Source: Helicoverpa zea
Taxonomy: Eukaryota > Arthropoda > Insecta > Lepidoptera > Noctuidae
Direction: 5' to 3'
Length of the DNA: 64,000 nucleotides
Assembly: GCF_022581195.2 (NCBI RefSeq)
Contig: NC_061463.1
Location: 248,001-312,000 of the forward strand
The position numbers and the translations under genes are program-made. Shown piece after piece: positions 10,949 through 20,815 of this stretch (position 1 is its first letter; every line of letters starts with the position of its first letter). Below the pieces are notes generated by a model, which was given only the letters and a program-made list of their open reading frames with translations, was not told where the DNA came from and ran no database searches.

Positions 10949-11181
10949 AGCATGTGATGCGGAGGAATGAAAGTCATGTTGTGAGGAAGGTAATGAGCAT
11001 GAACGTGGACGGGTATAGTGAAAGAGGACGACCAAAGAAACGATGGATGGATAGTGTGAAAGTAGATATGGTAAGAAAGAATGTTACTTGTGAGATGACG
11101 GCAGATAGAAGAGTATGGAAGGAGAAAACACGCTGCGACGACCCCAAATAAAATTGGGATAAGGGCAGGAGGATGATGATG
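10949..11181 (+). mobile_element. 5'-truncated RTE-type LINE insertion with 15-bp target duplication
   Basis: The 233-bp insert encodes the C-terminal end of a LINE protein from about 10954: MMRRNESHVV, then GRPKKRWMDSVK, then ADRRVWKEKTRCDDPK and a stop at 11149-11151. This is the familiar RTE-type C-terminus. It ends in GGAGGATGATGATG. The direct repeat ACGTAGCACGAACTG flanks it at 10934-10948 and 11182-11196, so it is a clean target-primed insertion. It lies in the same orientation as the SA gene in an intron. Confidence 0.88.
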
Positions 11182-12090
11182 ACGTAGCACGAACTGTATG
11201 TAAGGACTTAAGGAGTGTAAAAAGTATAGTGGTACCTACACAGCACTTTTAGTAAAACTTTCAAAATAAGAAAGTATAGTAGTTGAGTAAAGTAATATTA
11301 TTGGAGCGCGGCTAGGCAGCAGACGGGCAAGTCGTGCATGGTTGTGGATAGAATGATTTTCATTAACGACTCAAGGTAGTCGATTGACATCTGGCAGCTG
11401 TTTCAGTCACTTTGCGCGAGAATTCTCGCACCCAGATAAAATATAGCCCAATATATAATGTAGTTCCAAGATTTATAAAAACTCATTTGGTTGTTTTGGC
11501 GTAACAGACAAATAAACAACCGTACTTTCGCGTTTTTAAGAATGAATTAAAAGCTACAGGTCCATGCAAAATTTTGCGATTGATCGAACATTGTTTGGCA
11601 CGTTGCTTGTCTGATAGCGAAATCTTGGCTAATTACATCATCTTGGCTAAAAGACTCTGTTTGGAGTATATACGGTCATAATATGGTCTATGATCTGCAT
11701 GGTGATGGCCGTGATGGGGGATAAGTATGAGTACTAATGTGGGTTGTGTAGATAAGACAGTTCCAATCCACAAGTAGGAGAGAGATAAACCATTTATTGT
11801 CTGTACAATACAAAAGTAGGAAAAATATTACAGAACTAGATGTGGCAAACATATTTATGTGGCCGCAAAAATAAAGGTTCACCTTCTCACATAGTTAATG
11901 TCAAATAACATGAAAACGATATAAGCTAGCTCAATGAATGAATAGTTAGTGAAGTAATGAATTGTCAACAATACCTATTGAGATAGTTGGCGGGTCGGAG
12001 CTGTGGGAGCAAGTGCAAATCCAGCGTGTGGGCAGTGTTGAGTCGGTGTGTCGGTCAAAGAGTAGAATAATACTAATGTCGGTGTTGCAG

Positions 12091-12213
12091 CCGCGCGCCG
12101 CCCAAGCGCGCGTGCACCGCCGCCGCCGCGCCCGGCACTGCCGCCGCGCCCGCGCCGCCCGCCACGCCCGCCACGCACTCCCTCAACACCGACACCTCCG
12201 ACACCACGCCCAG
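12091..12213 (+). CDS. SA: SA/STAG exon, Ala/Pro-rich
   Basis: Acceptor TTGCAG ends at 12090 and donor GTAACG starts at 12214. The first base completes the glycine codon from 5458. The exon encodes R-A-P-P-K-R-A-C-T, an alanine and proline-rich stretch, and then HSLNTDTSDTTP. Composition is very GC-rich with a strict third-position bias to C and G, unlike the AT-rich introns. The overlapping open frames at 11962-12381 plus and 11975-12178 minus are shadows. Confidence 0.72.
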
Positions 12214-12267
12214 GTAACGCTGTTTTCTCTGCTTATCTTACTAGATTTTACGACGTCGTATCAGGCG

Positions 12268-12496
12268 GTTATCATCATTTTCATATTCCGAGCCTTTCTC
12301 ACAACTATATTGAGGTCGGCTTTCAGTCTAATCGGAAGCAGCCGAGTACCAGTCTTTCACAAGGAACGACTGCCCATCTGACCTTCTCAAACCAGTTACC
12401 TGGACATCCCAATACCCCTTGATTAGACTGCTTTCAAACTTACTGGCTTCTGGCTACCCGTAACGACTGCCAAGGATATTCAATGTCAGCCAGATG
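12268..12496 (-). mobile_element. tRNA-derived SINE, 3' part only
   Basis: This matches the complete SINE at 44239-44605 over its tail and body: CCGAGCCTTT, TACCCGTAACGACTGCCAAG and CAGTTACC-type blocks in the same order. It lacks the promoter-bearing head. It starts just after the fourth SA exon. Like the other three copies in this window it lies in minus orientation. Confidence 0.78.
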
Positions 12497-12525
12497 AATT
12501 GTGTGAAGCAATTATGTTTTTCTTT

Positions 12526-12931
12526 TATCGGGTGTGTCGTACCTAATCACATCAAATTAAATACTTTAATTTACTAGTTAATATATGTTGATTAGCACAA
12601 GAGAAAAAATAAAATACCTACGCAAAAACTAATAATAAACTTTTCAAACAAAATAAATAGAATAAAAATAAGAACACCATATAAGAGTCAGTCATTACAA
12701 ACAACTGAAAAATTCTCCGTTGAAAACTGACAGCTGTCAACTGATCAAAGCATACGATACTCCTAACTTTATCTCTGCTTTACACATGATGTTGTAAATT
12801 ATGAAAACGAAAAATAACTCCAGTAGCCAAACCACTGAATGGATCACTTTATTTTTTTTTACAATTCGCCATATAATCTCATAAAGTATATGTGATAGGA
12901 TTTAATGTGATTAGGTACGACATACCCGATA
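12526..12931. repeat. MITE with ~35-bp terminal inverted repeats
   Basis: The left end TATCGGGTGTGTCGTACCTA at 12526 pairs with the right end whose reverse complement reads TATCGGGTATGTCGTACCTA, ending at about 12931. Identity extends through AATCACAT. The interior of ~340 bp is AT-rich with no ORF. The superfamily is not assigned because no target duplication is clear. Confidence 0.75.
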
Positions 12932-13202
12932 TATATTAGCATATCATTCAGGTGCAACTGTCACTGTTAATTAATTACGTTTCGCATTAGATTTATTAAT
13001 TTGTATCTTTAAAAAAATAATGTAGAAATAAAATTGCTATCTACACTTATAGACTAATTTAACTTCTTTTTTATGTTTTCGTTTTTCAAATCAATTTTTG
13101 AATTATATTTAGCTAAACAGTTTATTAGGTTTTTAAAATAATTCGACAAATAGATTAATAGCGAAATGTAATATTTAGTAATGCGACGTCGTCCCGACGC
13201 AG

Positions 13203-13253
13203 GTCGCGCACGCGCGGCGTGCTGGTGCAGGCGCTCGTGCATCAACATCCCAA
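13203..13253 (+). CDS. SA: SA/STAG penultimate exon
   Basis: Acceptor ACGCAG ends at 13202 and donor GTAAGT starts at 13254. It encodes R-S-R-T-R-G-V-L-V-Q-A-L-V-H-Q-H-P plus two bases of a lysine codon. If the donor is skipped, the next codon is TAA, so the overlap AAGTAAGT makes the same bases either a splice donor or a stop codon. The two outcomes are a tail ending HQHPK or one extended by the last exon. Confidence 0.68.
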
Positions 13254-13410
13254 GTAAGTGTTCTACGAGCGCTAACTACGACACACACTAGCCACTGCCA
13301 CACTACAAGTCATTTACGATACGAAAGTATCCTACATTTATTGTATTAAATGGTATTCGGAATGAAGACACGGTTCGTGTATGCTGTAGATATCATTTAT
13401 TTATTTATTA

Positions 13411-13631
13411 GCTTCCGCCCGTGGCTTCGCCCGCGTACAGTTCGGTTATATCGCGCTTCCAAGAGAATTCTTCAAAAGTCCGGGATAAAGATCCTATGTT
13501 CTTTCTCAAGGCCAACTCTATCTCTGTACCAAATGTTATTAAAATCAGTTCAGTGGTTTAGACACTTAAGGCGTGAAAGCGTAACAGACAGACAGACAGA
13601 GTTACTTTCGCATTTACAATATTAGTAGGGA
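13411..13631 (-). mobile_element. Helitron-like (Lep1-type) fragment
   Basis: It begins TTAGCTTCCGCCCGTGGCTT and ends near AATATTAGTAGGGAT, with the recurring CAGACAGACAGA block inside. Read on the minus strand, the GC-rich stretch followed by AAGCTAA resembles the 3' end of lepidopteran Helitron-like elements (hairpin, then CTAG). Related ends occur at 17723, 25993 and 30168. The element is old, and the assignment is from pattern memory. Confidence 0.5.
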
Positions 13632-13760
13632 TTCGACTTACCTACAGGGCTTTATAAGCCAATTACATAAGTTGTAGCACTTTAAAATTTAATTTAAAAT
13701 GAATACAAATAAAAGCTTAAAAATACAGTTAACTAAAGTAAAAATAATAATCTATATGTC

Positions 13761-15209
13761 ACCGTAAGATTACAAACATCGTTAGATTACAATCTATCTC
13801 GAGAGATTGTAAACTGTCGAATTATTGTAAACCGTAACACCTGATTGCAATTTAACGCATTATTTTTCGCTATATTATAATCTATCGATGAGAAATTGTC
13901 AAATTGTCAACTGTCCGAAAGCTCTCCCTGATTGGTCAGTCTTTTTGTAAGATCGAGAGCGATGTAGAGCGGTCAAATTGTCAACTGGCGTAGAACGGAA
14001 TGCATCTTGCGCGCTGATTGGTAGAACGTCAAAAAAGACAATGTTCTTTGCAACTCCCGGTGTCACAGCTCTTTGACGTGCAAAAATAAGTGACGGTTTA
14101 ATTTTTTATAAAATCAAAAATTGTACTTAATTTTTAAGACTCAAATTACACACAATTAAAAATTGTATTAAAAATTGAAGTTAGTGACGAAAACGAATCG
14201 CTGCAAAACCGACTCCACGTAGTCTTGTCTGCCCTACCCCTAGAGTGCAATTCAAAACCGCGTAGGCGCGGAGGGGCGAGGCGGCCTGCGAGCTGAGGCG
14301 CAGGTAGTTTCAGCGCTCGCCGCCGCGGCTTCGGCGTGCTGGCCGGCTCCGCCGGCCAGCAAGCCGAAGCTGCGGTGGTGAGCGTGAAAACCATCTGCGA
14401 CGATAAGCTCGCATGGGACCGCCGGAGCCCCGCAGCGCCGGAGCCGTGACAGAAGTTATGCTTGCTGCATGTTGCATGCTTACTTCCATGCTGGGTCAAT
14501 TAATATGGGATGTGTTATATTTTAAACAAAAAACTCAGTAGGTACGAGTTAAAAAATTAGAAGGTAAATAAATATTTTTATGATGTCATTTAATAGTATT
14601 TAAGAAGTTTACTGTTAGAATGCATGCTACAAATTTAGATGCAAAAAAATAACCATCATGCTGAGTTGTATTTAGAGTGGAAGATAACTCGTGGCTAAGA
14701 TAGTATTATTTAGATGCTCGACGCTTTATTAATTGTGGCTGACTTAGTAATTTAGAAGGCAACATACATTTTTGGGGGCGAATAATGATATTAAAAAGAA
14801 GCCTGTTTAATTAGCACCCCTTTTATTTTATTTTTAAATATTAGTTTGTATTTGAAGACAAAATACCTAACTTTATTTTTATAAGAGTTATTTTTATATA
14901 AATTTAATACTTGAAGAATTTTTGAAGAGCATTTATTTTATTTAACTGACACCTCTATTTCATTCCTAACTCTACGGGAACTCCATGGGAACAGAACGGC
15001 TGGTCGTGATTGGTCGATCTTACAAAAAGACTGACCAATCAGAGAGAGCTTTCGGACAGTTGACAATTTGACAATTTCTCATCGATAGATTATAATATAG
15101 CGAAAAATAATGCGTTAAATTGCAATCAGATGTTACGGTTCACAATAATTCGACAGTTTACAATCTCTCGAGATAGATTGTAATCTAACGATGTTTGTAA
15201 TCTTACGGT
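13761..15209. mobile_element. 1.45-kb fold-back element with ~195-bp terminal inverted repeats
   Basis: The left arm 13761-13960 starts ACCGTAAGATTACAAAC. The right arm 15016-15209 is its nearly perfect reverse complement over almost 200 bp, including the self-complementary block ATCTATCTCGAGAGAT. The interior has a GC-rich hairpin (14311-14386) and AT-rich flanks. The longest open frame, 14146-14499 minus, has no recognisable domain and is taken as noise. Clear target duplications were not found. Confidence 0.85.
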
Positions 15210-15461
15210 AACATATACATATAATAAATCTGTAAAAAAACTGTGTCTGTACATTGAATATATAAAAAAAAAAAAATTGGGTGGGGTTTAGAAACAGTAA
15301 TGGAGCACAAATCCAAAAAAAAAATCTGTCTGTATGTCTGTTTGTTTGTACACGCTAATCTTCCGAACTACTTTTCCGAACTCTTCCGAACGGATTTCAA
15401 TGATTTTTTCTTTGTTGTGTCAGTATTAAGCCTGGTCAACATATAGGCTATAATTTATCTT

Positions 15462-15990
15462 CGAAACTTGAAGACCTGATGCAGAACACCAACAGACCAA
15501 CAAAACTATAAGAGATACAAAAATGGTGTCATGGCAAAAATTGTTTCATGTGATGAGCATTTTCAGCTGAGATAATAAATTTGAAGATCTGGAACACCTG
15601 ATGTGGAATCCCAAGAGCCCAGCTTCTCTGTACCATATACAGGTATGCCGTTTTAGCAAAAGTTGTTCAATTTGTTAAGCACTTTCTATTGACTTATACA
15701 AATTGAAGATCTAAAACACCTGATGTGGAACTCCAGGGGCCCAGCTAGACTACAGCATATAGAGGTATAACGTTGTAGCAAAAGTTGTTCAATCTGATAA
15801 GCTCTCTCTGTTGACTTATAAAAATTGAAGATGTAAAACACCTGATGTGGAAACCCAGGAGCCCAGCTAGACTATAGATTATAAAGATATGACGTTTTAG
15901 CAAAAGTGGTTCAATCTGATAAGCACTCTCTATTTTGACGTATAAACATCGAAGATCTGGAACACCTGATGTGGAACTTCAAGAGCAATA
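15462..15990. repeat. ~123-bp imperfect tandem repeats, about four units
   Basis: Blocks GAAGATCTGGAACACCTGAT or close variants recur at about 15582, 15702, 15825 and 15952. Each is followed by GTGGAA and, in the inner units, GAGCCCAGCT and AGCAAAAGTTGTTCAAT. A diverged first unit starts near 15462. The copies differ at many sites, so the array is old. It resembles the subterminal repeats of a moth transposon of unknown class. Confidence 0.75.
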
Positions 15991-16253
15991 CTACACTTGA
16001 AATGTATAGAAATAAATGTTATGCAATAGGTATGGTGAATCAAAAAAAGTAATTAGTCCGTCTTTTAGATAACCCTAAAATAATGGACACGTATTTTTTC
16101 TTTTCTCCTTCTCACAAACAAATAATAACGAAGATATAACACGCTTGAATTTTGTGTTAAGTCCCTGCTTAGTACAAATTTTACATACCTAGACGTGGCG
16201 TCACGGGCCCCCACTCTCCGAATTTTTTGCGTTATATATATCTCATTATTATT

Positions 16254-16956
16254 TTGTATGTCTCTTCCAGACCTCGGGACTACAGAGTTCCGAATTTTTG
16301 GGAGGCAAACGTGAGGCCAAAGCCAACACGCTGAAGCCCTTTTGAGACAACTTTAATGAAATGGTGACACAAAACCGACAATTATCCCTTTATACACTAT
16401 AGAAATGAACCCAAGGACAATCAACGGTGAACGTCGTTAAAAAAAAAGACAATCTGTGCTATACCATTGCTAACTGTGGATGAATACTACTTGGGCTATT
16501 GTGATGGGATGCTAATGGACTAGGAATGGGGAAACTACGGGAACTTTGGCACCTGCCGATGACAATGTATTAGATACATGTAAAAATGGCAGGTGGAGAC
16601 TCGCCAGCTCACTTATTTGGCCCCCGGGAATCTGTCACTGAATAGCAACAAAAGGGCAACAGGGACATGAGCGGCTGAAGTGTGAGGATACCTCGGCGGA
16701 TTTTAAACGCAGATTACGCGCTCCCTGTGGGTCACTTACCACGAGGCACCTATCCTCCGAGCAGGGCTACTAACCCTGCTCAAGCGAATCCACTCTGGAT
16801 GGTCAAGCCAAGCCGGAGGCGTGAGACCTACCCCCGTCATGGTTCACTCCGACCGGCCAGAGATGGGGGACAGTATACTCTCCCTGGAGAACTCAGTATA
16901 TATGCCCCGCGGGGTCGCTACTCCCCGTTATCAGCCTCAGATGTCCTGCGATGCTT
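16254..16956 (-). mobile_element. ~703-bp non-autonomous retroposon, minus orientation, 16-bp direct repeats
   Basis: This is the reverse complement of the two copies at 27044-27746 and 27760-28463. Shared landmarks include CGGTCAGAGTGGAGTC-like, CCGCCGAGGTATCCTCAC and TTGTGTCACCATTTCATTAA blocks. The direct repeat ATATCTCATTATTATT flanks it at 16238-16253 and 16957-16972, compatible with a target duplication or with a shared (TAA)n-like tail. No protein domain was recognised. The open frame 16682-17146 is a shadow. Confidence 0.78.
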
Positions 16957-16972
16957 ATATCTCATTATTATT

Positions 16973-17375
16973 GTCGTTATTATCTCAAGAGCCTTTGTCC
17001 CAATTATGTTAGGGTCGACTTCCAGTCACGATGCAACTGAGTACCAGTGTTTTAAAAGGAGCGACTGCCTATTTGACCTCCACAAACCGGTTAACCGTTC
17101 AACCCAACACCCCTCGGTAAAACTGGTCAGACTTACTGGCGTCTGACTACCCATAACGACTGCCAAGAATGTTCAATGACAGCCAGAACCTACAGTTTAA
17201 CATACCCTCCAAATAACGGTCATTGGTATCCAAAATATACGTAGAAAGTACATACAAACTTAGAAAAGTTGCATTGGCAGGTACTTGCCAGACCTGGAAT
17301 CAAAGACGCACGCTCATACTTGAGAGATTGGTTCTCTACCCACTAAACCACCACGACTTCCACTAAGTCATCACG
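16973..17375 (-). mobile_element. tRNA-derived SINE, nearly full length
   Basis: It aligns along its whole length with the SINE at 44239-44605: GAGCCTTTGTCCCAA, GAGTACCAGTGTTTTA, ACCCATAACGACTGCC, AGAAAGTACATACAAACTT and a head with CACTAAACCACCACGAC. The pol III B box is decayed here (GGAATCAAAGACG on the plus strand instead of GGAATCGAACCCG). It abuts the 703-bp retroposon and shares its ATTATT-rich flank. Confidence 0.8.
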
Positions 17376-17683
17376 ACTTTGTCATCTCAGTAACATTTAA
17401 TGTTTTTTTACGTAATAATACGTGTAATATTTTTGCCACACACAACTTAAATGCGGACTAATTAGAATCACTACTTTAATCCCTATGGTCACGTCTATTG
17501 CGGTTCAGTTCTCAGCGTTTTGTTTAGTCTGCTGTGCTTTTGCCGTTAAAGTACAAACATTAAATATATGGAACATTTCTAATGGCTATGTGTATTCCGT
17601 TGTTTTCAAGTCAGCGGGCCCTTAAAATTCAATATCAGACGATTCAGATCTTTGATTTTGCTGACCCCGTAGTCGCTGGCATA

Positions 17684-17723
17684 AGGGACAGGATCCGCGT
17701 ACGAAGTCGCGGGCAGAAGCTAG
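17684..17723 (+). mobile_element. Helitron-like 3' end fragment
   Basis: The sequence GTACGAAGTCGCGGGCAGAA followed by GCTAG matches the usual moth Helitron terminus: a GC-rich palindromic stretch followed shortly by CTAG, with T next. It sits 54 bp upstream of the last SA exon. The left boundary is not defined. Confidence 0.5.
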
Positions 17724-17776
17724 TAATAAATAAAAACACGTAAGTAACATGTAGTAATAGTGCACTTTCTGCGCAG

Positions 17777-17804
17777 GAGCAGCGGCAGCGGCTCGTCGTC
17801 GTAG
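17777..17804 (+). CDS. SA: SA/STAG last coding exon, Ser/Gly-rich C-terminus
   Basis: Acceptor TGCGCAG ends at 17776. The first base completes the lysine codon begun at 13252-13253. The exon then encodes S-S-G-S-G-S-S-S and TAG at 17802-17804. The preceding polypyrimidine-like run (TGCACTTTCTGCGCAG) supports the acceptor. A very short serine-rich end is plausible but unusual against vertebrate STAG, which ends in a longer acidic tail. An alternative longer terminal exon may exist elsewhere. Confidence 0.62.
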
Positions 17805-18328
17805 GCGCCGCGCGTTACGTGCACCGCCAACGTTACCGCACTTTACATTCATTCTTATTACTTATTTTTTATAATGCCTTTTAGTTTTTTTTATCATTAA
17901 TACATAATGTGTTCACATGGAATTTTGCATTTTATGTTCCTTGATCTTATTTTGGATTTATTTTATATTCCACGCAAATAGCTACAGTGTTATGTCCTTC
18001 AAGGACGACAGTTATCCGATGTTACGAGTTAACCTGGCAACCAATCTATTATATTCAGTTAATTAATTGCTGTTATATAAGCTTGTGAAGTCATTGCGGT
18101 TAATTCCGAATATCTACACTAAACCACATATATATTTAGTTATCCTGTGGGGACGACTGTCATGCGTGTACATGATTTTTCCACAGTTGATACTGTTTCC
18201 TTTTAAATGTAGAGCTATCTCAACTGACGTCATAATCTGAAGACTGGTAAATTGCAATGAATTACGTCATGACAGGTAGACTCGTGTCCAAAATGTCTAC
18301 AATCACGAATGCATTTTCCAAGACTTCC

Positions 18329-18334
18329 AATAAA
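18329..18334 (+). terminator. Candidate poly(A) signal of SA
   Basis: AATAAA occurs 525 bp after the SA stop. Further AATAAA motifs lie at about 18591 and 18608. No ORF is seen in 17805-18600, which is taken as 3' UTR or flank. Confidence 0.35.
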
Positions 18335-18983
18335 TAACTATTCAAGGAAATTTCTGTGGCTTGATCAAAATGCTGACGTCAAACTGATTACTGCTTTTTT
18401 TCTCTCACTTGGTGATGTGAAAGCGTAAAGGTCACTTAGGCCGTATGCGTGAAGGTTTGTGCCAGGATGCTTAACACCACAATTTTTTGGATGCTCCTAT
18501 GTAAAATGGTTATGCAAATCTTGTATTATTTTCTTATATTATAATTATATCTGCAATGCAAGAGCACGCACCTTTGGTATCTAGGTACTTAATAAACAAA
18601 AAATTAAAATAAAGTAATTTATTTTGTTAAAACAATTTAGGATAGCATGATTATATTACATTGGTACCTCTTTTTGCAATACTTAAAAGATCCATGATGA
18701 TCTGAGATGACATAGTAATAGCTGCTTTCCTCTTGAGTATTTCATACATTACGCCGAACCGGTGGCAGGTAATCTCTCAGTCAGCTGATTGTAGGATTTT
18801 GCAATAGAAAATGCTGGTACCTAAATGTCTATCTGCGTTTTATAAGAGCACTCTCAAAGGAAACACTGGTTTTGAGGGTTATTCAGTTCAGATTATACAA
18901 CCTTCATTAAAATAGTTGCAGTTGCATTGCAAAATTGTCAATAAGAAAATGTTGTACGCCGCTTATTGTCCAGTGAAATTCTA

Positions 18984-19050
18984 GGCAGGCCGCATGTGGG
19001 GCGGCGCGGGCGCAGGCTCCGCCCTTCCCCTCCCCCCCACAGGGCCTGCC
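18984..19050. repeat. GC-rich hairpin in AT-rich flank
   Basis: AGGCAGGCC-GCATGTGGGG at 18984-19002 faces CCCCACAGGGCCTGCCT at 19034-19050, with a GC-rich loop. No ORF or known element was recognised. Confidence 0.6.
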
Positions 19051-19310
19051 TTGAAGTTACCACATTTGTTATTTCAGCTCTTGTGCGAAGTTGTTTCTAT
19101 TTGTTTTAAGAGTTTTATTATTGAAAAACTACACTAAACTTAGATAAAATAGATACGTATTTTACACCTACAAGTTAAACGTAAACAGTAGGATATTTTA
19201 TGTGTGTACAAAAATATAATTTTAGACCTCCAAAATTATGATAGTAGCAGCTACTTGAAACCAAGCTAAGCTGGCTCTGTTGGGACTAAAACTTTTTTAC
19301 AAAAAAATTA

Positions 19311-19774
19311 AACCGACTTCCTAAAAAAAGTTTTTTATTTACAGCTTTTCAGTGATACAAATAGTTGTCACTATCCATATAAGTGGGAAGTTCTCATCAA
19401 TACAAAGAATATAAGTCCAAATACGAGGTATTTTACATATTCAGTTGTCGAGTTCCCTCGACTTTCTCTGGTCTCCATCATCAGGTCAGCTCCAAACCTT
19501 CACTGTTGAATAGTTCTTTTAGGCGTACACCTGAGTGTCAAGTTTTTACCCTATGTATGCCTACAACTTTCGAAGGTTGCCCTCGATTTCTCAGGGTTTC
19601 CATCATCAGATCCTGACCTGATGACTATGGGACCAACTGGCAGCTATTTCGAGTCGAACAAAAAAAGAATCACGTAAATCGGTCTATAAACCTCGGAGTA
19701 ATCGATGTACATACATAGAAAAAAAAAAACATACCGGCCGAATTGAGAACCTCCTCCTTTTTGGGAAGTCGGTT
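19311..19774. repeat. Interspersed element with AACCGACTTCC ends
   Basis: AACCGACTTCC at 19311 faces GGAAGTCGGTT at 19764-19774. The right part, CCGAATTGAGAACCTCCTCC, is a very common moth repeat end. A fragment of the same end in the other orientation occurs at about 38266-38312 (CGACTTC, then GGAGGTTCTCAATTCGG). Two related blocks with CCATCATCAG lie inside, at about 19477 and 19600. No ORF was recognised. Confidence 0.65.
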
Positions 19775-20072
19775 AAAGACTCAACCACACTACACCATTT
19801 GAGTAGACGCTTCTTAGAGGTAATGATAACCTTTGTAATAGGTTAAATGAAGGTCTTATTGAGGTAGGATAGATAGGTACTAGCATTCGAAAAAAAAATA
19901 CCACATTTCACTTAAGTTAGTTTTTTATTACGTACAATATAATATTCAACAACTTGTACCTGAGTGTTTATGTTAAACATAAACTCTAGCTAGAAAACAA
20001 ACTTTATTATCTATACTTCTAACCCGAAAGACTTCTTAAGAAGCCATAAAATGCGACAAAATATTTGTCTTG

Positions 20073-20078
20073 TTTATT
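20073..20078 (-). terminator. Candidate poly(A) signal for the 20.3-kb gene
   Basis: TTTATT on the plus strand is AATAAA on the minus strand, 261 bp past the stop at 20339-20341. A second candidate lies at about 20003. The intervening sequence is AT-rich and non-coding, as expected of a 3' UTR. Confidence 0.4.
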
Positions 20079-20338
20079 ATCTATGTAAGTACTAAGTAAA
20101 TAAGCGCTTTCGATCTATCCCCCGACCACTGGACGTTTGAGAGTATTCATAAGGCAAACAACAAATAACAAATGCCTGAAATTACATACAACGCAATAAT
20201 AAGTTCACACTGAACACAATCAAACATTCAACAAATAATAAATTACTAGCACTAGTTGGATATTAATATATCTAGATAATTGCTAGGTAAGGAACATGAG
20301 TATTAAACTAGTTAAGTTAGAGTGGGCAGTAACGGGGT

Positions 20339-20731
20339 TTAGGATATATCGCCGGCGTTGGTGGTGGCCTGCTGGATGCACGAGCAGCCCACGGCCACGC
20401 TGATGGTGGCGGGCTGCGGCTTGTTCGTGTACTGCACCGTGATGTAGTCGAACATCTGGGTGCACGAGAACTGCGGCCCGTTGGGCACCAGCAACGCGCC
20501 GCAGCAAGGTACCTCACTGTTGTTCTTGGGGCACATCACGTATGGTTCATCTTGACACTTGATTTCCTTGATGACTCTTGGAATTCTCATGGAGTTTTTA
20601 TTGTAGACCACTTTTGTTTTACATATAGTCTGGTTGATCGCCATCGGGAGCTCCATGCCGCCAGGTCTGGCCAGCACCGCCGCTGTAGTCAGCGCCACGA
20701 TCGTCAGCACGATGTACACTTTGCACGACAT
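20339..20731 (-). CDS. Secreted eight-cysteine cystine-knot protein, Spaetzle/IL-17-like, paralogue A
   Basis: A 130-residue protein. I chose the ATG at 20731 because it begins a signal peptide (MSCKVYIVLTIVALTTAAVL, cleavage expected before RPGG) and aligns with the start of the paralogue at 33407; the open frame extends upstream to 20848 only by chance. The mature part has eight cysteines in the order C, KC, MC, CC, SC, GCSC, with a RIPRVIKEIKC block and an ending SVAVGCSC. That resembles cystine-knot cytokines: VGCTC is the C-terminal signature of IL-17, and C-x3-(Y/F) followed at distance by C-x-C resembles Spaetzle. Two N-glycosylation sequons (NQT, NNS) are visible. No long propeptide and no intron are seen. 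The function (immune or developmental ligand) is inferred only. Confidence 0.78.
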   Translation of the reverse strand: MSCKVYIVLTIVALTTAAVLARPGGMELPMAINQTICKTKVVYNKNSMRIPRVIKEIKCQDEPYVMCPKNNSEVPCCGALLVPNGPQFSCTQMFDYITVQYTNKPQPATISVAVGCSCIQQATTNAGDIS

Positions 20732-20808
20732 GTTGAATGCGGTAACTGATGCGTGTGCGCACGTCGATAGCTCGTGAAATTGTACAGAATGTAGATTTTC
20801 GATCGCTG

Positions 20809-20815
20809 TTATATA
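20809..20815 (-). promoter_or_regulatory. TATA box of paralogue A
   Basis: TATATAA on the minus strand, 78 bp upstream of the ATG at 20731, implying a 5' UTR of about 45-50 nt. The paralogue has a TATA motif in a similar place, which supports both the promoter and the start choice. Confidence 0.6.

Noticed and set aside
14146..14499. 117-codon frame in the fold-back element
   Set aside because: It reads through the GC-rich hairpin and matches no transposase motif.
16682..17146. 154-codon open frame
   Set aside because: It crosses the border between the 703-bp retroposon and the SINE, so it is a chance frame.
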